Source: Apostichopus japonicus
Taxonomy: Eukaryota > Echinodermata > Holothuroidea > Aspidochirotida > Stichopodidae
Assembly (NCBI RefSeq): GCF_037975245.1
Contig: NC_092576.1
Location: 43,593,611 to 43,657,610, forward strand
Direction: 5' to 3'
Length of the DNA: 64,000 nt
Part shown: positions 28,601 through 40,600 of the stretch, piece by piece
How the letters are laid out: each line of letters starts with the position of its first letter
How positions within the stretch are numbered: the first letter of the stretch is position 1
Position numbers and translations under genes: made by a program
The notes under the pieces: generated by a model
What the model was told of the DNA's origin: nothing
Seen by the model: the letters and a program-made list of their open reading frames with translations, nothing else
Database searches by the model: none

Positions 28601-31600
28601 AGACCGGTTGAGATCACGAATATCTTCCCATCTTTTGAATATTACACAGACGACATTTAGAAGTTGGAAACTAGATTTAACTCAACTTTGAGGATATTAG
28701 TTTTATAAATATCAGAATATCAAACTGCGTTATATTACAGTATCAGGTGGATACTTTGCTGTATGCAGGAAAAAACAAAACAAAATCGAGCAATACAGCT
28801 TCCTGATTGGACACCAATGACGTCATTCTGTTAGCACCTACAACAAGCGAATATCGACCAATCAAATCACGTCCTTACCTTCAGGATAATATCGCCTGCT
28901 TTTAGTCGCTTGTCTCTCTTTGCGGCACCGTTTTGGAATACTTCTTGTACCATAATGGCGATCTAAACGACAAAAGAAAGGCATTTGTTATCATACGATA
29001 TGCTTATACGTGTGTGACGTCATTATAACGTCACGATTTTTATCGTTTTCATGTTACTACCGTATTTATCTTATAACAATTAATGGCTAGGCCATTTAGT
29101 AGGCCTTTAATGTGATCTCTCTACTGAACCACGTACGATTTTCCTAGTACTGTAGACACCAGACAAGTTGGTGACGAACAGCACTTGGTTTATCAGTAAA
29201 AAGCGATTGAGATATATGTATATATTAGATCCTCCTGCAAGCAGGAACTTGCGAAGAAGCCATCATTGGCTTATCAAAGCCGCAAGATGACCGAAGTCAG
29301 TCTCTTACATTCATATTTAACGTCCATGGTTATGAATTGTCAATTGTCAACAACTCTGTAACTGGACGACATACATTAATCTGGGAGTGACTCGAACCGG
29401 CGACCTTATGATTGAAAGGCACCGGCGTTAACCACGGAGCTAACACTCTAACATACGGTTATACGGTTGTCTAATAGCATAACAGCTCGATATTATAATT
29501 GTTGTTTTTTTCGTCTGGAATATTGCTAGCTAATGCTGACTCACTCCAGGAATCTAGACAAGGTAAACATTTGAGTTTCCAATTCATGTTTGTCAAATAA
29601 AAGAAAAGGAACTTCTTGTTTCTACCCAAAACTAAGTCACGCTATCACCTTCAGACTCTGTACTCTTTTTGTTTTGTGTGTGTGTGCGTGTTTCATAGCC
29701 ATACAAAGTTTGCGTTACGCTCTGGTGATTTCATTACGCGCCCCTTTGACTATATATATACACACACAATAACACTTTAATTATAAGTAAATTGATTTGG
29801 CGACAACAATGAAGAACCTTAAGTCGTGCCAATAGAGCCGTGGTATATTTTCACCATATAAGGTTCACGTTTGGGCGCACACGTATATAAAACTTAACAT
29901 ATATTTTTGCCTGGTTTATATAGTAACGGATTGGTAAATATTGAATATAGTTATAGTCCTATAGATCGATTCCAGACTTTAACGGAACCACCCAAATTGT
30001 TCACACATTTTGACACACTTTAACGGAACCACCCAAATTGTTCACACATTATGACAGGATTATGTTATGAAAAAATATATAAAAAAGCACTTAGCCACCT
30101 GACAGAAGCTGTAATCATACCATTTCCTTTAGTCCATAACACTTTCTTGTAATATCTCTTTGAAAAGTATACTCATGATATAAATACATGTAAAAGTGGT
30201 AAAGTTTTATGCTGGTACTTCAAAAGTGGAATATTTTAGACATATACAAAGGACACATCTATAACCCACAGGGTATATATGATGATCGTATGGATAGGAT
30301 ACATCTACAACCTACAATGCATATGCCTATATGATGATTGTATGGATAGACACATCTATAACCCACAATGTCTTCATGATGATCGTGAGGATATGATAAA
30401 TCTAAAACCCGCAATGTATATACGATGTTTGTATGGATAGACACATCTATAACCCACAATGTCTTCATGGCGATCATATGGATAGGATACATCTACAACC
30501 CACAATATATATATGATGATCATATCGATAGGATACATCTATATAACCCACAATGTCTATAAGATAATCATATGGATAGGATACATGGAGGGGGTGTCCC
30601 CCTCCCCTTTGGATTTTTTTTTTGCATTTCCAGGTGGCCTCAGATGCAATTTGGAGCAATATAGCACACTCCAACACCCACTCCATTTTGTAAATAATTT
30701 TGCATTTTCACCTGGCATTAGATGCAATTTGGTGCTCCAAATGAGATTTTTTTTCTGCCAAAATGTTCTGAGCACCAAGGGCAGCGGGAATAGCATAAAT
30801 GAGTAAAATGTCGAATGTTGTTATCATTTATTGAGAAATGGAAAAGGGGGTTTTCTGACTTGCGAAGCGGGGAGGGGTGGGCGAATGATACTTCCGCCCC
30901 CATATTTTCACTGGGGGGGGGGGGTAGGCGCCCCAACCCCCCCGGTTCCTACGCCCATGATTCATATGGATAGGACATGTCTACAACCCACAATGAATAT
31001 ATGAAGATCTAGCCTCGTGACTTCTCCGAGCAACTCTGTAGCACAGATATAAAATGACGTCATCAGTGTCACTACTGTGTTTAACTGACCAATCGCCTGT
31101 TTAATCTGTTTGTCTGCATTCGAAATGCGCAATTGACAGACATATACCACAATGACGTAGCTACGGAGGGGGGGGGGGGGTCTAGGATGATGGTCGGATC
31201 GAACGATAAGAGAATTGGTTTGAATAATGCATGTTATACTTCAGTACCATGAATAACACCTCCGAGGCCCTACGACACCCATTACTTCCCCCAAACCCAC
31301 GTTATTGTTTATAAATCACCTGTGTAAGTGATATTCTATAAATTAGTGTTTGCCATCCTACCATATGATTGTACTGTACTCTAACAAGTCTAATGTTAAC
31401 TATCAAGCTCACCAATGGAGTTTCATTTCCGCCTACGACAGAAATTCCAATGAGTTCATCTTCTTCAATTTCAAACTCGATTGTTGTCTTAGCGCCATTT
31501 TTAATGGAAGCTGTAAGGTAATGAATAAAATCAAACTATGATAAAGTAAAACAAGAGAACCATTAATATGGGCACAGGGCAACTCCAACCATTGAAACTT

Positions 31601-34600
31601 GAAGTTTGTCTCTTATCATAAGTCAAAAGTGTCCCATTACATGCTCATGAAAAAAGATATGATTTATCTTTTTCAAAATTTTCAAAATATTAAAACTATT
31701 AAAAGTATTATTTTTCTTTAGTTAAGTTATTGATATTTTGTTTATTAAAGTGTTCATTTTGTTGTGTGTGTGTGTTTTTTTTCATCTTTCTTTTTTAAAT
31801 TGTATTTATATGTGGGAAATGCCTTTTTTCATGGCAAAAATATTCCAGTTTGAATTTAGTAATTAAATAGTAATTAAATTGTCGTACACAATTCAGATAC
31901 TGGGTATTGGTGGTTTAGGATTTACTGAAGATGCATATTCAAACATTGTTTATAAAATTATCACAATTAAAAGCATCTTGTAGTGACATAACACCCTCAT
32001 CCTATTTATATTGTGATTTCTTTTTTCCAATTTGCTGATGTGTTGTGGCATCTGGCAACAGTAGAGTAAATGATGACAACACGGCAATTGAGGTGAAATA
32101 TATATTTGTTTTACTCTATAATATTGCATTCAGTTATCTAGATAGATTGGATGTGAAGTAAAAAAAATATATCACAGTAGAGTTGCATTTTGCTGAAATT
32201 TTAACTTCGGAGAACATTGGCAGTTCAGCAAACACTTCCAATATATCAAGTATTTCAAGTATAAATCAAAAAGAAACTTAATATTAGCCTACGCAGGGCG
32301 TTGATAAAAGAACACCTGTTCTAATGACGTCACAGACCCCCTGCTGTGATCCAACTTCCTTGAGAAGTTGAGTTCCTTGAGTTAGCCAATCAAAATAGGT
32401 TATAATCATTCAACCATATCACGCGTGCTAGACAATATATTGGGGGTATTCAATAGTACAGTAGCCTATATTATGATGGAATCTTTTCCTCGTCAGTAAA
32501 AGTATATATATATATTTCGGGGGGTGGGGATGGAAGGGGATGGGGAAGGGGGCACCAAAAAATCCTGCTATAACATACCACACGAACTTCATGATTCTCA
32601 ATACAAAACCACATCATGAATTTTCATTACTAACGAATTGCATTCTTCAACATACAGTACGGCGTCGCATTCATTCATTCGGTGCTTTTGCAAATACCAA
32701 TCTTAAAATGGAATACTTTAGTTATTGGATCTGATGTATACAATAGAAGGCTCTTCGATATAAATACCATTCTTGAAGCCGAATTCACAAGTTTCCACGT
32801 GGTCAGCATGTTCCCTTTCCGGTCCGTTCCATTGACAACCGGCATAGGTACATCGGACTCGTTTTGACCGGCAGCGACCATGGAGATGACCTTCCAGTTG
32901 GCCTCGTTCCATCCCAGCCGAACAGTTTGGACATTCTACTTTAAGTTTATCCAAAAGCCTAAATAATTAAGACGGGGTTAATGGAAAAAAACAAAAACAT
33001 TACAATGTAGTCAAGTGTACGGTTCACACTAATAGATACTCCAAAACTTACTGGTTTGGATATTTACGAGTGACGAGCTTACCTGTCTCCCCACAACCTA
33101 TGCACCCCATTCTACCGCGCCTAGAATGTCCTGGTAATCTTTTAACACTGTGCACCCTCTGTGACCCGGCTTCACGGGTCACCAACCTTCCTTCTCATGA
33201 GACCAAAGCCCCTCCAAAGTGGTCTCTGCCTTGGAGTCGAGTAGTAGTCCTTCCCGACAAGTGGGAGGGCTACCCCCTCGACTCCTAGCCTAACATCGAA
33301 TTTCTGACGCTTCCAACGGGAGGGGTAGTACTCCCCTTCCTGTGGGGAGGGGGGCTACCCTCTACGACCCCGTCCACGCCTGTACCCCTTAGCTCTAAAA
33401 AAGGTAGCAGAAGGTACTCTACAAGTTAGGCCCAAGGCCCTGAACACCGTAGTGTTTAATGGAGAAAGACAAAGGAAAAAGAGTATCAACATTATAAAGG
33501 AAATATATATATAACGCTTCTCCATATATATAACACTCTAAGACACTCTTCCCTAAGTCACTCATAGTGGCCCTACGTTACTACGAGAAACTACAAGTTA
33601 CTACCGATTACTACAAGTTACTACCGGTTACTACCGGTCAAGATAAAACTATCTTTGCAACAGACTCGCTGGTAAAGATAGGTGATGGTACGGGGCCTCG
33701 TACGGTAGTGGAACCTCCTTTCCTCAGGTCTCTTGGCCTGTGCTAGAAGGTGTTTTGTTAAGTCAATGCGACCGCTCCTCCGTCCGGCTGTGTTCCACCC
33801 CCCTCGGGGGAGGGAGGCGGGAATGGAGACAGGTAAGCTCGTCACTCGTAAATATCCAAACCAGTAAGTTTTGGAGTATTTACTTCGTTCCTCGCTTACC
33901 TGTCTCCCCACAACCTATGCACCGAGTGGCACTGCCCGATGGTGGGAGGCCCGAGGGGTGGGACCTAGTACCCGCCGGATCTCGCATCACCACGCTATGA
34001 AATGCCGCCTCAGCCTGTAATGAGTCTGAAAGGTAACAGGCGACGAACGTCGTTGGTGTTCGCCAAGCTGCTGCCTTAAGGATGACCTCTATTGGGACTC
34101 CTGCAAAAAGAGCTGTCGAGGCCGCCTTTCCTCTAATGTCATGGGCTCTCGTTAAAGTTGTGCCAACTGCAAAGGGGCGAATAATCTCCGTCAGCCACCG
34201 AGAGAGGGTGTCCTTAGACACCGTTGAAAAGATGCTCTGGGTAGTATGAACAAGGACATGGTTGTTCCTCTCAGGGGTTGAGTCTTGTTTAAGTACCATT
34301 TGAGAGCCCTGACTGGGCCCCACAGTTTGTCCTCTGCGACTGAGGAAAGCGTCTTTATTTCAGGGATAAAGATGTCCCCCGGCAGGAAGGAAAGGACCTG
34401 GTTCTTGGGTATGAAGGACGGATCGGGGACCATTCTCCCGTGGTTCTCAAACCTAATATGGTTCTGCTTTGTAGGCAGAGCGTGGAGACAGCTCCTTCTT
34501 CTTGCTGACGTGAGGTGATCAGGAAAAGGGTTTTCTTACTGAGGGCTGCCAGCGAGGCTGAAGCCAGTGGTTCGTATGGTGATTTAGTGAGTGCCTGCAG

Positions 34601-37600
34601 TGCTGCTGATGGACTCCACGAGGGGGCGAGCCGTCTGGTCCGAGGACGCCTGTTTGCCATCCCCCTGATGGGCTGGGTGATGTCCCCGTTGTTGCCCGGG
34701 GTGGACCCATCTGGAAAACCGCGGTGGATCGGGGTAATTGCCAACCTGTAGTTCTTGATGGTTGACACTTGCTTTCCCTCCTCGAAGAGGGAGTGAGGAA
34801 GTCTACCACTTGTGCCAGAGAGGTCTCGGCTGGCAGTGCCTGTCTGTTCTGGCACCATTCCCCGCCTAACAAAATAACCCTGATCAGCGATAACCTGTCA
34901 AACATAGAGACAGATCCCTCCTCATTGCGGTAGCCAAAAAGCCCCCGACTGACAGTTTATCTTACAGGTCCCCCTTTGTACACCTGAATGGAAAGACGCA
35001 ATGGAGATAAAATGCCTTGCCAAAGACACGACGGGATGATCTGGCCAGGACTCAAAACTGCAAGTCTTAGATCACCAGTCCACTGCCTTCACCATTTGAC
35101 CACAGTGCTCTCGAAAAATGAGTACTGAATGGATAGTTTGCTTCATCAGAATCTTGGTCAATGCTACAACTGTTATACTGTATGTGACTCCTAAGACTAT
35201 ATATGTATTTATGTATTTTAGTATAATGTATTATATGTATTTTAGATCATCCTGCAAGCAGGAACTTGTGAAGAAACCTCATTGACCTATCAAGGCCGCA
35301 AGTTGACCGAATTCAGTCTCTTACATTCGTATTTAATGTCCATGATAATGAATTGTCAACAACTCTGTGACTGGACGACATACATTAATCTTGGAGTGAC
35401 TCCAACTCGGGACCTTATGATTGAAAGGCACCGGCCTTAACCACTGAGCTACAGTAACTGGGCTATAGGTCTACTCATCAGGAACAAACTCCCAACAGGG
35501 ACCGTGAAGTTGGTGAGAGGGTGGGTTTGTAGAAATTCCACCTCATACATCCCTGGCTGCTTTAACCGAGCCCGGGGAGTTACTCATCACGCACAAACGC
35601 GTTATTAAACGCTTCGTCTTTTGTTATGATAACGTTATTTGCGGTGTAGAAAAATATGTCACCGAAACGTTTTCAGGCTAGTAAATCCACACAAATTTCG
35701 GAAGGACATGAATATGACATTAATATAACATTAAAATCTCATAGAACGTTATGTCGACGTTTCAACAACACCACATTTGATGTTATAAAACGTATTAAAT
35801 GTTATGCTAACGTACCTGTTACTTCTCAAGTCTCTTCATGTCGAGATGAGAATTGTATCACTATCGTAGTACAGTGAAAGTTTCCAACTTCCTATTGAAA
35901 CCAGCTAGCGCATGGTCACGGCCAGCCTATCAGGTGCTACGAAGTGGAACTCTGCTTAAAGTTTTGGAACATCGAACATTATTCATGGAGCGTATCCCGT
36001 ATGTTCGGAGCGTGATAGCCCTTGTAGCGTTGATGGGGTTCTATCCTACCCCTTATTCAACTTACTAACGCGTATGTCTTGGTAATTTACCAGAGAAATA
36101 GAGAGGCTTATTCCATAGGATCGCTCACATAGTCGACAGCTCGTTGCAGCAAGCGTTGAGCTCACACGTGGCAAGCCAGGTGACTGCCTGGCCCCGCCTC
36201 CTCTCTTAACAAATGTACCGCGTTATACACATTGCTGGCAGTTTGCCAAGGCTTAAGAAGTTTTCGTTTTCCTGGCACTTTGCCAATGTTTGAGATAGTC
36301 CTCTTTTTGGCAGTTTGCCAAGATATTAAAGCAGAGAGAGTACGTTACGAGAACCGTTTGAAACCATTCAGTCTTGCGCATTTTAGCATATTCGGCTTGC
36401 GCATTTTAACATGTTCTGAAAATGGGTTCCACAAGTGTTTTAGAACGCAAGTGAGGTTTTAAACCTAGATATATGGCGATGAATTATAATTAGAGAGGAG
36501 TATAATTAGCGAGGAGGATCTGACCCATGAATGCCCAGGAAAACTATGTCATGTCCTGGTTTCTGCTGGTACTGTACTTGTTAAACACATTTGGGATGTG
36601 TAGCGATTAAAGGTGTAGCGGTTGCGGTGTTTTTCCGCAATTGATTCGAACCTGTCGTCGCAGCCCAAGCTGCTAGTTTCGGGGGGCAACGATCCCCCCG
36701 ATGTAGAGGGCTTTTCCTTCTCTGGGAAGCGGGAGTGACCGTCCTCTGTAACCCCGAAATCTAGTGATCGACCTCGTCGTCTAGGCCGGACAGGTTGACC
36801 GACGTTCTGCAAACCAGAAGTTCCTCACCGGGGGACAAATCAGGTTGCATTCTTTGGTCTGGGATTGATCGTGGTGTCGCGGCCGGGTGTTCGGTGCCCT
36901 ATTTGTCCTTCCCTCTCTGAGGCTGGGGATATGTATATCTCCCTTCGCCGTGGGAACCTCGCTCGGGGTCGGCTCTCTTTTCGGATTGGGCGCTCTGGGG
37001 GCCCAGCAGTTGTAACTCTCGTCGGCCCCCGGCCTCGGGATCGGCCGCGGCTCCAGCTAGGAGGTCTGCGGACCGGGTTTCTGCCCCTGCTTCCCCGTTC
37101 TGGGGGCCCAGCAGTCGTCGATCTCATCGGTTCCCGGCTCCGGGACCGGTTCTGGGTCCGTAGTGGGACTTTGGTTTCGGGCTCCCTATGGAGTCTCGTC
37201 GGGCCCGGGCCCTCCGAAGCCCATCTCTAGGGGCCCGGCAGTCGATTGTAGCTCCGGTTCCCGGCTTCGAGGCCGGTCTCGGATCCGGAGTGGAACCTCG
37301 GTTCTTCACTCCCTCTGGGGTCTCGCCGGACCCGGGCTCCTGGAGCCCATCTCTGTGCGTACCACGCCGAGTACCACTCTCCTCGACCCGGACATTCTGT
37401 CCGTTCCGGTCGGAATTTCTAATGGGCTTTACATTGGCCTTTAGCCTTGCCTTCCCCCTTGGTCATACAATCCGGACGTCGCCGGGACCTTGGGTTCTGG
37501 TCGGAATTTCTAATGGGCTTTACATTGGCCTAGGCCTTGCCCTTGCCTGCCCCCTTGGTCATACAATCCGGACGTCGCCGGGACCTTGGGGGGCAAAAAC

Positions 37601-40600
37601 TCTTTCTTCTCTCTCTCTATCTCTCTCCTCCGGAAGGGGAGTCTCGTACGTCAGCTAGTACAGTGCGCCAAGCCATTGGGCCACTCTATGTGTTCTTGGC
37701 CACTCCCCATTCTATCTCAAAACAACTCTTTGGCTTCTTCCTCACCTCCAGTCTCTCCTACAATTCCCTCCCCTCTCGGAGAACCGTTGGGGGTACGGGA
37801 AGGTGTCCAGTTTGTCCCGGAGCTTCGAACGCTTGCTAGCCAGCCAAGTGCATAATTCTTGCCAAGGAGCTGGCGTAAACAAGATTTAGACCAACAAGGG
37901 TCTCTGGGCTACAGGTCCTGCCTCTGGGGCAAGGATCCTGGCCAAACCCCCCCTCCGGGCGGAACATAAAAACAATTGACATAATTCAAGTGGCTCCGAG
38001 TACATGATTGAAAAACTCACGTTAGGAAGGCTAGGAAAGGTAGTCTATCGCAAGAACGTAAACTAACCAAGTGAGTGGAAGGAGCGGGGTGGGGAGACTA
38101 GAATTGCCTTTGCGGTCTTTGATCACGATAACTTTCGTGGAAAATTCGTAGAAACTTCGTTGACAACCGTGCCCGCAGTGGTCTAAATTTTGTCAACGAA
38201 CTTATTCGTTTTCAACGTTTGTTAAGCGAAAACAGTACTGTACGCTACAAGAGTGAAAACCAACACTTAGAAAGGCGACCAAGTAACGAAGTACATGAAA
38301 CGAGCAAACATCTTATAAGAAAAATAACAGATAAAAACATGTACGGATAAGAACATGTAAACAAGGCGAGAACCGCCCATTCGCGCTAATGCGAAAAGGG
38401 GGCTCGTGGTTACAAGGTACGCTACAAAGGTGAAACCCAACACCTAAAAGCGAACAAGTAACGAAGGCATGGAAGGCAAATTTTTCTCTTGGCCGGAGCC
38501 TGGCCCTTCTCTTTCCACACTCTCTTCCTCGGCCCCCTTTCCACCACCTCTCCTACCTCTTCCTCTCCTATCTGTACTAGGTCTCCCACTACTAGGGAGC
38601 CGCTGGGGTTGGGGAGCAAGTCTAGCATGTCCTGTAGCTACATTCTGAGTCCTGCTAGCCAGGTATTGATATTTAGCCAAGGAATGGGGGTGAACTGGGA
38701 ACACACCAGACACGGGGCCCTCCTGGAAAAAGTACGGCGCTAGGGACAAGGGCAAGTTCATCCCGGCCATCACTGGCCGGAACAAGGAGCAATCAATGCA
38801 TTTCAGCTGATTCCTAGACATGACTGAAAGACCCCTAGTTAAGGGAACAACTTCTTAACAATATGATAGGAGAAGCCCCCCTTCTCTGGGGGGGAAACCA
38901 GCTAACAAGGAAGAGATAGGTATAATGTAAACATATACAAATAAAAGTAAATATAAAAGTGATATACCCATGTAGTATAAAATAATATACACATGTGGTA
39001 ACGGATAAGAAAATATACACACATGGTATAAGGGCAATGCGATACTACCTTAACACCGTGCCTCGGCTAGAGGCCCGCGGCTTACAAGGTAACAGAATAG
39101 GCATAAGGCCAGCCCACAAAAAGGTGGGGAAAAAACCAGGAACGAGCCTGGGAACAAGGAAGGGACAAGTAATATATATATATACCGTATAAAGCAACGA
39201 TAATACAAGAGAAGTAGAGTAGTAAACAACTAAACAACGGGTGAGGGAAAGAACTAACGCAATAGCGTGTGTAGCCAAAAAAGGCGGGAACTAGCGTAAC
39301 TACGGTAAACAATTCGCGGAACTGCTACCAGTACTAGAGTTCTGCACAGAAAAAAAGCGGAGCGAACGCCGCTCCCGAAAAACAGCCCTAAAAACCTCTC
39401 TAAAAAAAGAAAAGGATACTTATCGGGCTGCAAAGACTTGAAATACTTCCAAGAACAGTGGATGGGAAAATATTTCCGATCCTAGGAACCAAAAGTGGAC
39501 GAAATTCGGTGGAAAAAATCCGCTCGAAAAAATACGAAGTAGACGCTTTGGTTGGTAGAATGAGAAGGAAGGTTGGTGACCCGTGAAGCCGGGTCACAGA
39601 GGGTGCACAGTGTTAAAAGATTACCAGGACATTCTAGGCGCGGTAGAATGGGGTGCATAGGTTGTGGGGAGACAGGTAAGCGAGGAACGAAGTAAATATA
39701 TACCAGACTACAGCCAGTGTTGTCAGCGATAATTTTGTGTGAATTAAACAGAATAAACTTTAAAGCCATGTGAGCACAGTAGGGATATATTTATGTGGCA
39801 GGGTTGTACTAGAGGAGGGGTATTAGATTAATACCCCCACCCGCCCGCCTACCCCCGCCCACCCACCTCCACGCTCTCCCCCTCATGTAGCAAGTTTCAG
39901 ATAATTCCAATTTTGTGTCTCTTGTTGTACTTCACTATCGCTTCCAGTAAACACGAAATATCTGAAATTGTTACAGCCGATTGTTCCGCAACCTGGAACC
40001 ATGTGGGGCTCCCCCCCCCCACCCTGTCCCTCCTTCACCCTAACATTTGTTTGTTTACCTGCTCTTAAAGCATGACTGTATAGGTACAGAGTTTATAGCG
40101 ATATATAAACCGGGCCATAACGATATTAATAGCCCATTTTATTTGTCAGGTTATCCTTTAAACATCAGTGGTTTATCAAATAAAGTGGCTGAACTTGGTA
40201 GTCTAATTCATACTGACTATTACAGTATGTCAGTTCACATGATGGCACACATACCGTTAATTAACACAGCAGATAAGAATGACTGTAGGTACAGAATTTA
40301 CAGTGATATGTTAACCGTTTATAGCCAAAACGATATCAATAAACCATTTTATTTGTCAGGTGATCCTATAAACATCAGCGGTTTATCAAGCAAAGTGGCT
40401 GAACTTCGTAGTCTAACTCATACTGACCAATAGTCAGTTCACATGATGGCACACATACCGGTAACACAATATATTAGGATGACTGTATAGGATTACAATT
40501 AACAGTGATTTGTAAACCGTTTAAAGTCACAACAATATCAATAACCCATTTTATTTGTGAACTGACCAAAATAGTTATTTGGCCCCAATTAACACCTTAA

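Larger units (their letters stand above)
33037..39697 (-). mobile_element. DIRS-type tyrosine-recombinase retroelement, 6.66 kb, degenerate
   Basis: The ends are inverted repeats (33037-33199 and 39560-39697). An internal complementary region at 33825-33922 equals the complement of 33037-33090 joined to the complement of 39653-39697, which is the DIRS hallmark and sets both ends to the base. A tyrosine recombinase relic is present at the 3' side (minus); gag-like, GC-rich frames lie at 36.5-38.8 kb. No reverse transcriptase/RNase H was found; two SINE-like segments sit where it is expected. No target duplication is seen, as usual for DIRS. It fills most of LNX intron 1 in the same orientation as the gene. 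Confidence 0.92.

Noticed and set aside
37188-37855. Plus-strand frames of up to 156 codons
   Set aside because: Antisense of the GC-rich, internally duplicated DIRS region; Pro/Ser/Gly bias without motifs.
40047-40433. 128-codon plus-strand gene
   Set aside because: Tandem repeat in LNX intron 1; no homology, start context or splice support.
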